From positions 80,001-144,000 of the forward strand of contig CAUYUJ010015513.1 in NCBI GenBank assembly GCA_963575745.1: a stretch of DNA of 64,000 bases. The letters run 5' to 3'. The notes under the pieces are model-generated. The model did not search any database. It saw nothing but the letters and a program-made list of their open reading frames with translations, and was not told where the DNA came from. The position numbers were made by a program, and so were the translations under genes. The stretch is from Prorocentrum cordatum. Its lineage: Eukaryota; Sar; Dinophyceae; Prorocentrales; Prorocentraceae. Shown one piece after another: positions 20,501-32,500 of this stretch. Numbering within the stretch: the stretch's first letter is position 1; each line of letters opens with the position of its first letter.

Positions 20501-23500
20501 GCCGAGTACCTGAGCTTCCGGAACAACCAGGCGCTGGACTCCAGCGGGAGCTACCCCGACGAGAACTACGCGCGGGAGATCATGCAGCTCTTCACGATAG
20601 GCCTCTGGGATCTCAACCAGGACGGCACCAGGAAGACCGACGCCAATGGAGACTTCGTGCCCGCGTACAGCAACGACGACATCATGAACTTCGCGCGCGT
20701 GCTCACCGGCTTCACGGAGCAGGCCGAGCGCCCCAACATCGAGAGCTACAACAAGGGCAACAGGATCGACGAAGGGAGACGGCATCGCTGGAAGCCGTCG
20801 GAGGCTCGCGCGCGGCTCTCGCGGAGTGGCGCTGGGGCCCCCCTCGGCGGCGCCCCCCGCGCCGACCCCAGAGGTCCCCGCCGACCTCCGCGCGCTTCTG
20901 CCGATGCGGGTCCGGGGCAGCCGGCATGAGTGCGGAAAGAGTGGGCACGAAGGCCGACAGCATCAACGGGGTTCCTTGCCGGCGTCGCGGCGGTTGCTGC
21001 TCCTCCGAGGCAGAAGGCCGCCGGGCCACCGGCGGCCGTTGTCGTCGGCCCGGGGACACACACTTGCTGTTGGGCAGCGTGCCCATCGTTGGCCGCACCC
21101 ATGTCGGGCGCCCAAGAAGAGGAACTTTGTGGACCCGATGCGGATGGTGGGGGACTGGCACGACGTGTACCCGAAGCCAGACCTGAGCGGCGGCTACTTG
21201 GGCGACGGCTACCCGCTGTGCTCGGACCTCCCGCCGCGGGCCTTCCTGCTCGAGGGGGCGAGGCTCTCGAGGGCCACGAAACGGCACAGCGGGGCCCACG
21301 TCGATCCGATCGGTTCCGGTCAGCCTGATCCGATCCGATTCCCAAGGGAGGACAAACCCCGACCCCGACATTCGGCGTTTACTGAACGGCCCTGGCGCGA
21401 TTACTGGACAGCCCTGCCCTGCTCGATTCCGTCATTGGGCTCGTTCACTCAACGGCCTCGCTTGTCGGGGTGCGTGTCATGAGAGAGATTTTTCTGCCGT
21501 CTAGACTAGACTCTGACATTCCGACGACATACTGTGGCCTGATAATTGCATAGCGGTGTTGTGCGCCGATCTGATTCGGTTTCGACTCGGTGCCGATGCA
21601 GCCCGATGCGACGCACGGTCCAGTTGGATCCGATGTCTGGGTTCGATGCTCGGCGGCGAGCGAGGGGGGGGAAAGTGAGAAGGAGAAGGCCTTCTCAGAT
21701 GGGGGCGGGGCTTCTCAGAAGCCCTCGCGCCTCCTGAGGCCGGGTGGACCCCCGAGCCTTCCAGAGAAGGCCCGCCCCTTCTCACTTCCCCCCTGCGCTC
21801 GCCGCCGAGATGCTGCCTGGTCCTGGCCCTTCGGGGGGCCGGGGGGGGGGGGTGACCCGGGAAGCCTGCGCGGAGCTCCGAAACCGGCATGCCTCTGCCA
21901 GTCCAATTGGCACAGGCATGCCAGTGACTGGCAGGGGGGCCTCTTCTAACTGGTGGGCCAGGGGAAGCAGAGGCAAGCATTAAAATTACTGGCTGACTTG
22001 AAGTCGGGCCTGTCCCCCTACAGGGGGATTTTCGACGACAAATAAGAAATACCCCAAAAATAGTCAAACAATAGTCCAAAAATAGTCTGGGGACCATTTT
22101 TTGAGTATTTTGTTGACCTTCTTGGAGTACTTTTGGGGTATGTTCCACTGTTCGTCGAAAATCCACCTGTAGGGGGACGCGCCCGACCTCATGTTGGCGG
22201 GGTCCCTCCACGGGTTGGGGCGCAAGGGAAGGGAACGGAGCGCCGTCGCGGGCATGCGCCCCCTGGCCCCTGGCAGGGCGAGGCGGGCGAGGCCACGGCC
22301 TCGCGCTGAGAAGCTGCGCACGCCGGGCGCCCCCTCGGGGGAGAGAGGCGCGCTCCACCGGGTGGTTTTGTTCCAGATGCTCCCACGCCTCGGCGGGGGC
22401 TCCCAGGGGACGGGGGTCCATGCAAACGGGGGTCCACCAAGGTGAAGTCGGGCCTGTCCCTCGACAGGGGGGATATCCAAAAATAGCGAAAACATATGCA
22501 AACGGGGGTCCACGGGCAACGGAGCCTGCAGGCACCAGGGCAACGGGGGTCCACCAGGGACGGGGAGAGCATGCTGCTTCGCATGACGGTGGCGCCAATG
22601 AGGGGAATAGTGGATTGGGTCCGTGAGTGGATCGGTCTGGTGCTTTGATGCGGGAGACTATGATGCTTCTTTGAGTTGTGGGCCGGCTCATGATGCCAGT
22701 CCTTGCCCACCCCGTCCTGTCTCCAGGGACTTCGCATCCCCTGGTGATGGTGGGATGGGGAGACGGTCCGCCGCCCCCTGCGCTGTTGGGGCTCAAAGGA
22801 CGGGGGTCCATGCAAACGGGGGTCCACCAGGGCAACGGAGCCTGCAGGACCCTGCAGGATCCAGGGTGCACTGACCCGGGCTACGGGCGCAGAGTCCTGC
22901 GGGATCTTGCCAGAGCCTGCAAGGCCTGGCTGACCCAGGACTGCACTGACCCGGGTCAGTGCGTCCCCGAACAGGTACAGGTTCGTGGGGTACGCCTACT
23001 CCGGAAGCGACGTTCTCGTGCTGAATTCCAGCTCGGCGCTGTACGCCGCGCTGGCGCAGATCAGGCTCAGCGTGGAGCTCGGCAGCACCCTCGGCTGCCA
23101 CGCCGCGGAGTGCACCGCCCACAGCGTCCACGTGGTCCAGGCCGGGCAGGGCTATTATGAGTACGTCCAGCCAACTTGCGTGCACCTCTATTTCTACAAC
23201 GGCCAGATCGGCGCCTCCGGCGACCAGGGGCTCTACCTCAGTGAGTCGCGGCGCGTGTGCATGGACCCGAACGCGCTGTCCGCTGGGACGGCCTGCTGCA
23301 AGGGCTGCACCGACATCCCCAACGGATACCTGACCAAGAACGGATGGACTTGCGAGGACATGCCAACCGTGATGTCGTGGGTGATCAGCCGAGGCTGCCC
23401 TGACGCCAACAGCAACTGGGCCGAGAACCAGTATTGCCGGCAGACTTGTTGGGACCACGGCGTCCCCTACCCTGGGGACGACTGCTCGGACGGGCTGCTC

Positions 23501-26500
23501 CAGTCGGAGAACGTGTGCGGGTACGACCAGGAGAGGGTCCCATTCGAGATTGCCAGCGAGAAGTGCGCGAGCATCGGCATGCACATCTGCCAGTACGGGA
23601 CGGATGGCACCCAGTGCGGCCACGACGATATGCAAGTGTGGACCCCGGACAACTGCACCCTCAGCGTGGAGGTCCGGGACGACGGCACGGTGTTCTCCCA
23701 GTGGGACTCGAAGACGAAGCAGAACCCGATCGTCGTGGCGTGGACCGACGGCTTCCCCAGCCCTGGCAATTGCCCCAGCCAGTGCACCGACAGCGATTCT
23801 ATAGGTTGACGCCACATCCGCTGACCCCTATATAAACTACTGCGCCTCCAGGACTGCATTTCACGAACCTTGTCCGAATCACGACACGGCGCTCGGCATC
23901 GTTCCTGCTGCTTCGTTGCTCTTATCGTACCTTTTGGTGCTCGTTTGTGGCCTTTTGGTGGCATCTTGGCCTGTCTGGCCATATCCGGCCGCCTCGAGGC
24001 ATCGTGGGCCAAGTTTTGGGGCCTGGTTTGGGGTCCCTCAAGTCAAGTCAAGAAGCCATACGCCCATTGGCGCGTGGGCGAGACAACGCATTGCACTGTG
24101 CTGCTCCTGGTGGGCCTTGCCTCCGGCACGGCGCGCGTGCTGATGAATGCGAAAATTGGTGCGCGACGGACGCTAGAGAGCAAGCCGCATCACGACTGTG
24201 ACGCAGAAAAAGAACGGTGCGATCCACGACTGTGAAGCAGACGATGTAGGACAATACAACACGATTGTGGGGAAGCCAAAGCAGAGGGGAGGGAGGAGAG
24301 AGGAGAGGGGGGGCAACTAGATAAAAGCGAAATGCCGCATCATTCGTGTTCTTCAACAAACTGTGAAACAAACCGGCACCAGTGTCGAATGTCTGCGACG
24401 CACTGGAAGAGAGCAGTATCGGATCCGAAACAGCCCCTGATTTTATTATACAAACACTTCGCCCACTCGTGCCTAGGGCGCCCACGCTTCCGTGCAAGAG
24501 TGTCACTAATCGGTCTCACGCTGCCTGGTTGGAAGGTTAATTTCAGGAGCACGTCCGCGTCATTGCTCCGGCCAAGTTTACCAAACCACATAAGTTGATG
24601 ATGGAGTAGTTGACCATTGTACGGTGTCGGCCCCGCGTGTTGTAGCACACTTCTGTTGGACACCTTCGGAATATAGGAATGAGGAATGTTCAGAATATGG
24701 CGCAGACACCTCGCCTGGAACCCATTCAAGCGTCGTCTCTCGCTCTTGTTTAGCCAGGCAGAGTTCAGAGAATACATCACTTTAGTCGTAACCAGCGCCC
24801 CAAATACGTTCAGCTTTCGTTCTACCTTGATGGACGTGTGCTTCCAAGCCCTTGTGTATTTTTGAAATTCCCCCCAAGCGCTCCCAAGTCGTTTGATTAA
24901 CTCTTGCTTCATGTTGCCGCAACTGTATAAGGTTGCTCCGAAATATTTCATTTGTTCGGTAGCCGGAATGGGGTCTCTACTTGGGGCCAAAATTGGTAAG
25001 TCGCAGCCAGTCTGTATAAGTTGAAATTGATCCCAATGAAGTTCCATTCCCATTGCTGCACTTGCTTCTGCAATTGCGCCCAGCAGTGACTGTAGTTGAC
25101 CAGCGTGCCGTCCAACCAACAGGGTGTCATCGGCGTACAGCAGAACAGACAGATCCCCAGCAGCAAGTGCTTTGAGCGATGCTTCGTCCAGCTTGTCTTC
25201 TGCGTTTTTGATAACCACGCTCATCACCATGACAAAGAGGAACGGCGATACAGGGCAACCCTGCGCAAGTCCCGATCCTTGGTTTCTGATGCTTGATTTC
25301 TGTCGCCCGTCTGCCACGCAGAAACGCCTGTTATCGGAAAAGATTACCCATAAGAGAAAGCATGTGTGGCGGTACACCGAATACCCGCAGTGCGTCCAAA
25401 AGAGCGGTCACGTTGATCGAGCCGAATGCTTTCTTCCAGTCCAGCGCAAGCATAGCTACGGCTCCTCCCCGTTCTGCGTGAGATAACTCGATATGTCTGC
25501 GCACAACATGAATTGCATCGGTAGTTCCCCTCCGCCTTCTGACACCAAATTGTGTCGTTGTTAGTCTGCTCTCGTCCCCGGCGTCCTGCAGTCTCCCCAG
25601 CAATAGCGTTGCCAATAATTTGTAGATAATACTCAACAGGCTGATAGGGCGGTAGTTGTCGCACTGGTCGATATGAGCCGTTGTTTTTGTAGATGGCCGT
25701 GATATCAGCGCGTCTCCATTCCGTCGGCACCTGTTTTTCCTTCCAACACGTGTTGATCAGCGAAGTAATCCATCTCAAGCCTTTGTTGTATTTGGCCAAT
25801 GCCTTCCAAAACTCTGCTGGTATGTCATCTGGTCCGGAGGCTTTTCCCCGCTTTAATTTTGAAATAGCGAACCCAACATCTTTGTCTGAAAAGTCCGTGT
25901 CGGTGATGGGCAGGGCGCCTCCGAGTGGCGCTCGACCCACTACTTCCGCAGGCCGGACTTTCCATTGTACTTATTCCAAGTACTTGGCCATCGCGTTCGC
26001 CTTCTCTTCGTTTGGGGTCCTTGGGGGGGGAGATTATGGGGGGGCTAATCTCACACGCCGAGAGACCCACAAGGGGTCGGCGGATTCTGGCTGCGTCTGC
26101 CCCCTCAGCGTCACGGCGCGGGCCGTCTTCGTCGCGATCCCGAGCAGGTCCGAACTCCTCAGCGAGGCCGGCCGCCTGCGCATCGGCGCCTTCCAGCCCC
26201 CGGCCACCGCCGCCTGCCTGGCGCCCTGCGACGGGGAGGTCAGGGCGTACGTGGCCAACGGGGAGGGGAACGTGGACGAGAGCACGGTGTTCGAGTGCGA
26301 CGGGGTCTACTACAAAAACATGGAGAGCGTCGCGGAAGTGGCCGGGTACAGCTTCCGCAATCCGCCCGTGTTCGCGCTCGCCGAGGAGATGACTGGCCGT
26401 TCGGTGAGGGAGGAAGAGGCCTTGGCTGAAGTGGAGGCCCTGCTGGACCACCTCTTCCGCCACCCCAACTTGCCGCCCTTCGTGTCGTTCCGGCTGATTC

Positions 26501-29500
26501 AGCGCATGGTCACGTCCAATCCGTCACCGGCCTACGTGTTCGATGTCGCTCAAGCCTTCAGAACCGGCGAGTACAATGGCGAGACGTACTCTGGCCAGTA
26601 TGGAGACCTAGGTGCGACATTCGCTGCTATCTTGCTGCACCCGGAGGCTAGAGGTGATCTTCCAAGTTCTTCTGTGGGCAAGTTGCGCGAACCTTTGGTC
26701 AAGCTTCTGCACTTCCTGCGCTCTATGGGGTACATGGATCTCAAAGGACGCCAGATCTTAATGGCGAGCCTGGAAGACGATATCGGCCAGTGGCCCTACG
26801 CGGCGCCCTCTGTTTTCAATTATTACGACGTTGAGTATTCGCCGCCAGGCCTGTCCGACGGCCTGTTCGCGCCCGAGTTTCAGATATTCACGCCGCCCCT
26901 TGCGCTCACCTGGCTCAACGGCATGCTGTCTTTGGTCAACACCGGCGAACTCAGCCGATGCGAGGGTGGTATCGGTCAGCACACAAGCACTTGCAGTATA
27001 GTTGAGGGGCAGTTGAATTTCTCCGTATCCAGCAATGATCCCAACGACGCCTTCACGGAAGTCTCATTGTTGTTGACGGGGGGGCGCATCAGGGATGCGG
27101 GTGTTTTCGACGCAGCTCTCAACTCTTCTGGGGGTGAGGATCGGGCGGAACAAAAGGGTAGCATAGGGAAGGGGGGTACGAAATCTGTTGCATGCAGCTT
27201 GGACCCGCCCCGCTGCCGGGCCCATTCCTCGGTGCATGGGCGCCTCCCAGCGCCAGGAAAGCAGTTACGTGAGCTGCTTCTCTACCCTGCCCTTTGCTAT
27301 ATCCTAGCCTTTCGTCCCCCCCGAGAGGATTACCTGAAGGCAGCCATGCGCACCGTTGTCATGTCGCCCGAGTTCCACACCCTCGGCGACCCCGAGCCTG
27401 CTGGCCAGCGGCCCGCGGCGCCGGAGGAGACGCCCCATCAGTCGCGCTCCTACAAGGCCATGGTCCTCCTCTACCTCCACGGGGGTGCCGACACCTTCAA
27501 CCTGCTGGTGCTCGGCCACGCGCAGACGGGGGTAGGGGGAGGGGGAAGGCTTCTTAGAAGCACCCCTGCTTCTCAGAAGGCGCGGGCCTTGTCTCTAGAT
27601 GCAAGACTGGCGCGTTCTAAGAAGCAGCCTCCTCACAAGCTTTCCCCCCTCCCCCTACCTCCTTCTGCGCGTCGCCAAGGTGCCCACCTGCACCAGCCTC
27701 TTCGCAGAGTACCAGACCGTCCGGCAGAACATCGCGTTGTCTCAGGGCCAGTTGCTGGGGATCTCGGCCGACACGCAGGCCTGCAGCACCTTCGGCGTCC
27801 ACCACGGCCTCACCTTCGTGCGCGACCTCTACGTGCAGGGCCAGCTGGCCTTCGTGAGCAACATCGGCGGCCTGGTGCAGCCCACCACGAAGGATGGGTA
27901 CAGGGGGACCACCCCCCAGTGTGCCGGGCTGTTTTCGCACCTGGACCAGCAGAACGGCGGGATGACGCTGAAGTGCCAGGTCGCGCTGCTTGAGCGAGCC
28001 ATTCAAACCTCGGCTCCTCGTGCCAGTTCGAGTCTGGCTGGGGCCCACGGCTGCCCAAGAGAGATCAAAGCAGGATGTACAGCCCCAGCAAGTGGGCTGG
28101 GAGGCTTCCGCAAGTCCTGGCGAGATGTCGATATGGTCCCGTCGTGTTTGGGTGGCTAGTGTCGGCGTTTCCATCTCGACCAGATTTGGGGCCGTGCAGG
28201 AGACCGAAGGCCTCGCGTCGCCAGCCCTCGCGCCTCCGAGTGCCGCCGCCGTCGAACGTGTTCCTAGAGAAGCAAAGAGCGACACAAGTATAATGTTCGG
28301 AGGTCCGCGCTGATCTCTTGGATCGGCGCTATTCTCTGGCGCGCGGAGCGCGCCAGGGGCGGCTCTGGAGGCGCAGCAAGGGGGGCCCAGAGCCGATCCA
28401 ATGAGTCCGCGCCGACCTCCGAATGTTGAAGTTGATGCAGCTGTTTCTTCTTCGATTTCTCGTCAAGAGTGCCCGTTCCTTGGAGTGACCTTTGGTGCGG
28501 GCCCACTGGGGCCCTGGATGGCTGCATGCGATCCGACAGCAGCGGCTTCCGCGCTCTGCTTCGGCCCCCCCGCGCCCACCAGAAGCCGCGCACCGAAGGC
28601 CACCCTTGGCCTGGGGTCACCCCTTGGCGTGCAGCCGATTATCCCCGCGCGCACGCCGCCCTCCTCCTCCTCCTCCTCCTCCTCCTCCTCCTCCTCCTCC
28701 TCCTCCTCCTCCTCCTCCTCCTCCTCCTCCTCCTCCTCCTCCTCCTCCTCCTCCTCCTCCTCCTCCTCCTCCTCCTCCTCCTCCTCCTCCGTCTTCTCCT
28801 CCGGGCCGCCCGCGCGGGGCGCCCGGCAAGACCGAGAGCCCCCCCCCCGGCGCCTCGCTTCGCGGCCCGAGATTGCAGGGGCCGCCCTTCTCCAGGGCGG
28901 CCTGCGCGGGGGCGCGGGGCGCGATGCTGGGCGGTCTGCGCGGTCTCCTGCTTTTCGGGGGGGGAGTCGCAGAGGGGGGGGTTATCCGCAAGTCGGGCGC
29001 ATGTCCCTCTACAGGAGGGTTCAGAAACAGTCAACAAAAAGATGTGATGGGGGCGGTGTTTCGATTATGTTTCATGACCATTTGTGAGTTTCTAGTGAAA
29101 ACAAAAATCCTCCAACATCCGCCTGTGGGAGGACATGCCCGACCTAAGGTTCTCCCAAGGTGGGATCAGGGACCGAACCCGGTTGGATGCTCACGCTTCC
29201 TGCTTCCAGCTAGGAGCCGTAGAGCGATTTGTTCCTCCCGACTCCACTGCTGCCCCAACCCCGTCTTTACGTCTCCCCGCCCTCTATCATCGCCAGAGCC
29301 ATCCCAGACAGGTCCGCGTCGTAAAAGCAAGCACGACGGGCGATGTTTGAACGCTCTCGGCCTCCGGGGGGGGGGCCGTCGCTGGGCCCTGGGATCGTCA
29401 GAACACGACTCGCGATAAAGAATTGGCGCCCCCAGCTGGGATCGCGGGGATCGTTCTTGAGCGGGTTTGCCCTCGGCCCTCGCCCCCCCCCCCGTGTTGT

Positions 29501-32500
29501 ACCGATCCCCCCAGGACATCCACCGCTGAGCCCCCAGCCGCTTCGAAATTCCAACTCCCACCCGGGGCGCTCCAGGAAGGGCCTTGCCTTCGAGGACCGA
29601 AGGAGTTGCCAGCTCTTCCGCGGCTGAAGCTCGGCGGAAGCCGGTGGAAGAGAAGTTGTCGACGTCCCAAGAGATGATTAGGTTTTGGGGTCCAGGGTGT
29701 TTCTGGAATCGGGCCGGCGGAAGCCGGCAGAAGCTCGGCGGCAGCCGGCGGAAGCAGAAGTCGACCTCCCAAGAGATGGCCAGGTTTTTGGGGTCCAGCG
29801 TTTCTGGAAGCGGCCACCTGGAGAGGATAGGGTTAAGAGTCGGGCGTGTCCCTCTACAGGGGGGGAGCGTTCAAACATAGTTTAAACAAATAGTCTGGGA
29901 ACGATTTTCTAGTTGTTTGCCATTCTGGAGCATTTTTTGACGATTTTCAATTGTTCGTCCAAAATCCGTCTGCAGGAGGACACGCCCGACCTAAGGGTAG
30001 GGCGGCTCGCCTGGCGTAGTTTGCCTAGCCTCCTGCGGAGCCTGGCGAGGAGAGGGCGCCCAGTCCCGCCTCGGGGGGGGTGAGGGGGGGAGAGGAGGAG
30101 GAGGAGGAGGAGAGGAGAGGAGGAGGAGGAGGAGGGGGGAGGAGGAGGAGGAGGAGGAGGAGGGGCAGGAGGAGGAGGAGAGGGAGGAGGAGGAGGAGGA
30201 GGAGGAGGAGGAGGAGGAGGAGGAGGAGGAGGAGGAGGAGGAGGAGGAGGAGGGGGAGGAGAAGGAGGAGGAGGGGGGAGCCCGCCCGCGGGGCCGAAGT
30301 CTCCTCGCCGAGGCGGGGATGGCTCTCCTGCCAAGGCACGCGACGTCCTGACTTGTGCTCGGGCCGGCGCCCCTGGGAGTCCCGGCCCTGTCCCCGGGGC
30401 CGGTTGTTCGTCCTGAGTCGTTTCCTGACGGCCCCGGGGCCCGGCGAGGGCCCCCCGCGGCCGAAAATTGCGAGAAACGTCCGTCCTTTCCCCCCCCCCC
30501 CCCCGACGCGATCGTGCCTGGGTTGTCGAGATTGCTGCCCTCGACAGGTGCAGGGAGCTTCCCCCAGGGGCTTTGGAGGGCGCCTGGCCGACGCCACGGC
30601 GGGCGAGGGCTACCGCACCACCTCGTTCTCCCTGGCGGGCACGAACATCTGGTCGACGGGGCACGGCATCGGAGCTCGGCGGTGCAAACCAAGACCCCCT
30701 CGCGTTGTGAAGAAACCACGACGGGAGGTTCCTCGCTATTTTCGACCTTCCCGGGCCCCTACCGGGCCTCGGGACCGCCAAAAAAGGATTCAGGATGAGA
30801 AGCCGGTCCTGGGGAAGGGGTCCAGACCTTTGGGGTCGACGTTTGGAACAAATCACAACATCTGGGGTCTGGTAAGATGGGGTCCAGAGGGATGGGGTCC
30901 TAAGGATAGGAAGGGACCCAAGGGTGAACTTACGTTGCTTAAGGAACCTCGTCCTTAGGACCCCACCTCTCAGGACCCGGTCTTTGAGCCACCGAGGAGT
31001 GGAGATCATCGACGGAAGTAACGGCGCCGTGCGCCTGCAGGGGTGCTCGAGAGATAGAAATACGGGAACGAACAGTGACATAAGCATAAAACTCCGAGGT
31101 CCGCGCGGAGTTCTCGCATTGGCGCTGAGCCCCCCCCCAGCGGCGCCTCTGGCGCCGCCCCTGGCGCGCTCCGCGCGCCAGGGAGGGGGGCCCAGCGCAG
31201 ATCCAAGAAATCCGCGCGGAGCGCCAAAAGTTTATGCTTATGGCGTGTTGTTCTTCTTCTTCTTCTAAGAAGGCGACACTCGGCATAACCTGTCGGAGGC
31301 TAGCGCGGATCTCCTGGGTCGTCGCTGGCATCACCATCCCCACGCCCTTCTCCGCGTCGGCGGCCCAGCGGAGTCCACCACGATCGGCACGAATGTCTGG
31401 TCAGGACATGCGAAGCGATGCAGCCACTGAGACCCAAGGGGCACGACCCAGTCGCAGGGTACCCAGCACGATTTGAGACCAGCGTATTCCAGATGCCCCA
31501 ATATCAAAAAGAGCAGAGCAGCGCAAACGCCACAGCGCGTGGGCCGAGAATGTCCTCCCCACACCCCTTCCCCAGCGCCCGGAGATCCGCGCGCACCTCC
31601 AAAAGTTCATGCTTGTGCAATGTGCTTTGCTCGAGGTACCAGGACTTGCAGGCGATCGTGGGGAACACCACCAGCCACACGTATGGCAACGTCTACTGCG
31701 AGGAGTACGCGCAGCAGTTCGCCAGCGCCATAGATTCTAGCGAGAAGTTGGGGACGCTCCTCGACTCGGCGACGCTCGCGACGGCCTACGACCCCGTCGG
31801 CTCGCTGGCCACGCAGTTGCATCAGGTCGCCCTCCTCATCTCGACGAGGACGGCGCGCGGAGCAGAGCGGGACTTCTTCTTCGCAGAGATGCGGGGGTTC
31901 GACACGCACAATGCCTTGGAGGAGGTCTGGCGGGCGAAGCACGGGATACAGTTAACTTGTTCGCCGTCGGGGGCGCCCGTCCCCCCGGGGCGGCTGGGCA
32001 GCTCATATACCCCTACGGTGGCACGTCGGGGTATAGGCTGTCCAGCCGCCATGGGACAGACGCCCCTGGCGACGGAAAAGTTTGTGTTCTGCCGCTCCTC
32101 GCCCGCGAAGAGGTGCTCGAGGAGAAGTTTGCCGAGCTCAACGCCGCCCTGGAGGACTTCGTGGCCGAGCTGCGGGGGCAGGGCGTCTTCGACTCGGTGG
32201 TGCTGGTGACCAGCTCGGACTTCGGGCGCACGCTATCCTCGAACGGTCGGGGCAGCGACCACGGCTGGGCAGGGAACCACCTCGTTCTCGGCGGCAGTGT
32301 CAACGGCGGCCACATCTTCAATCGATTCGATAGGCTTACGCCACATCCGCCGACCCCTCTATAATTTACTGCGCCTCCAGGACCGCATTCCACGAGGCTC
32401 GTCCGAGGCATGACGAGGCTTGCCCGAATCATCGGGAAATGAAGGATGAGGCGGAGAAGGAGGCCTCGCCTTCGGCGGGCGCCCCTCGCCGCGGCTAGAC

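Larger units (their letters stand above)
21263..22974 (+). other. intron 6, a nest of elements (GC-AG)
   Basis: 1712 bp between GCGAG|GCTCTCG and CCGAACAG|GTACAG. Holds a complete IE-2 element (21651-21808), a full IE-1 element (21998-22189), a truncated IE-1 (about 22440-22496) and repeated ACGGGGGTCCAT / CAAACGGGGGTCCACC blocks (22406-22440, 22497-22560, 22798-22850). Joining across it restores [13 protein letters not shown]. Confidence 0.8.
27980..30547 (+). other. intron 10, a 2.6 kb nest of repeats (GT-AG)
   Basis: Borders CCAG|GTCGCG and CGACAG|GTGCAG, both phase 0. It contains an IE-7 foldback (28286-28437), a perfect (CTC)n tract, two IE-1 elements (28988-29147, 29833-29994), a (GGA)n tract (30090-30280) and, at about 30350-30530, an inverted relative of part of intron 11 (CGAAAATTGCGAG against CTCGCTATTTTCG). 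Confidence 0.8.

Noticed and set aside
28022-28038. GCCAGTTCGAGTCTGGC, a T-arm-like hairpin suggesting a tRNA or SINE
   Set aside because: No matching D-arm, anticodon arm or acceptor stem upstream; a single B-box-like hairpin is not enough.
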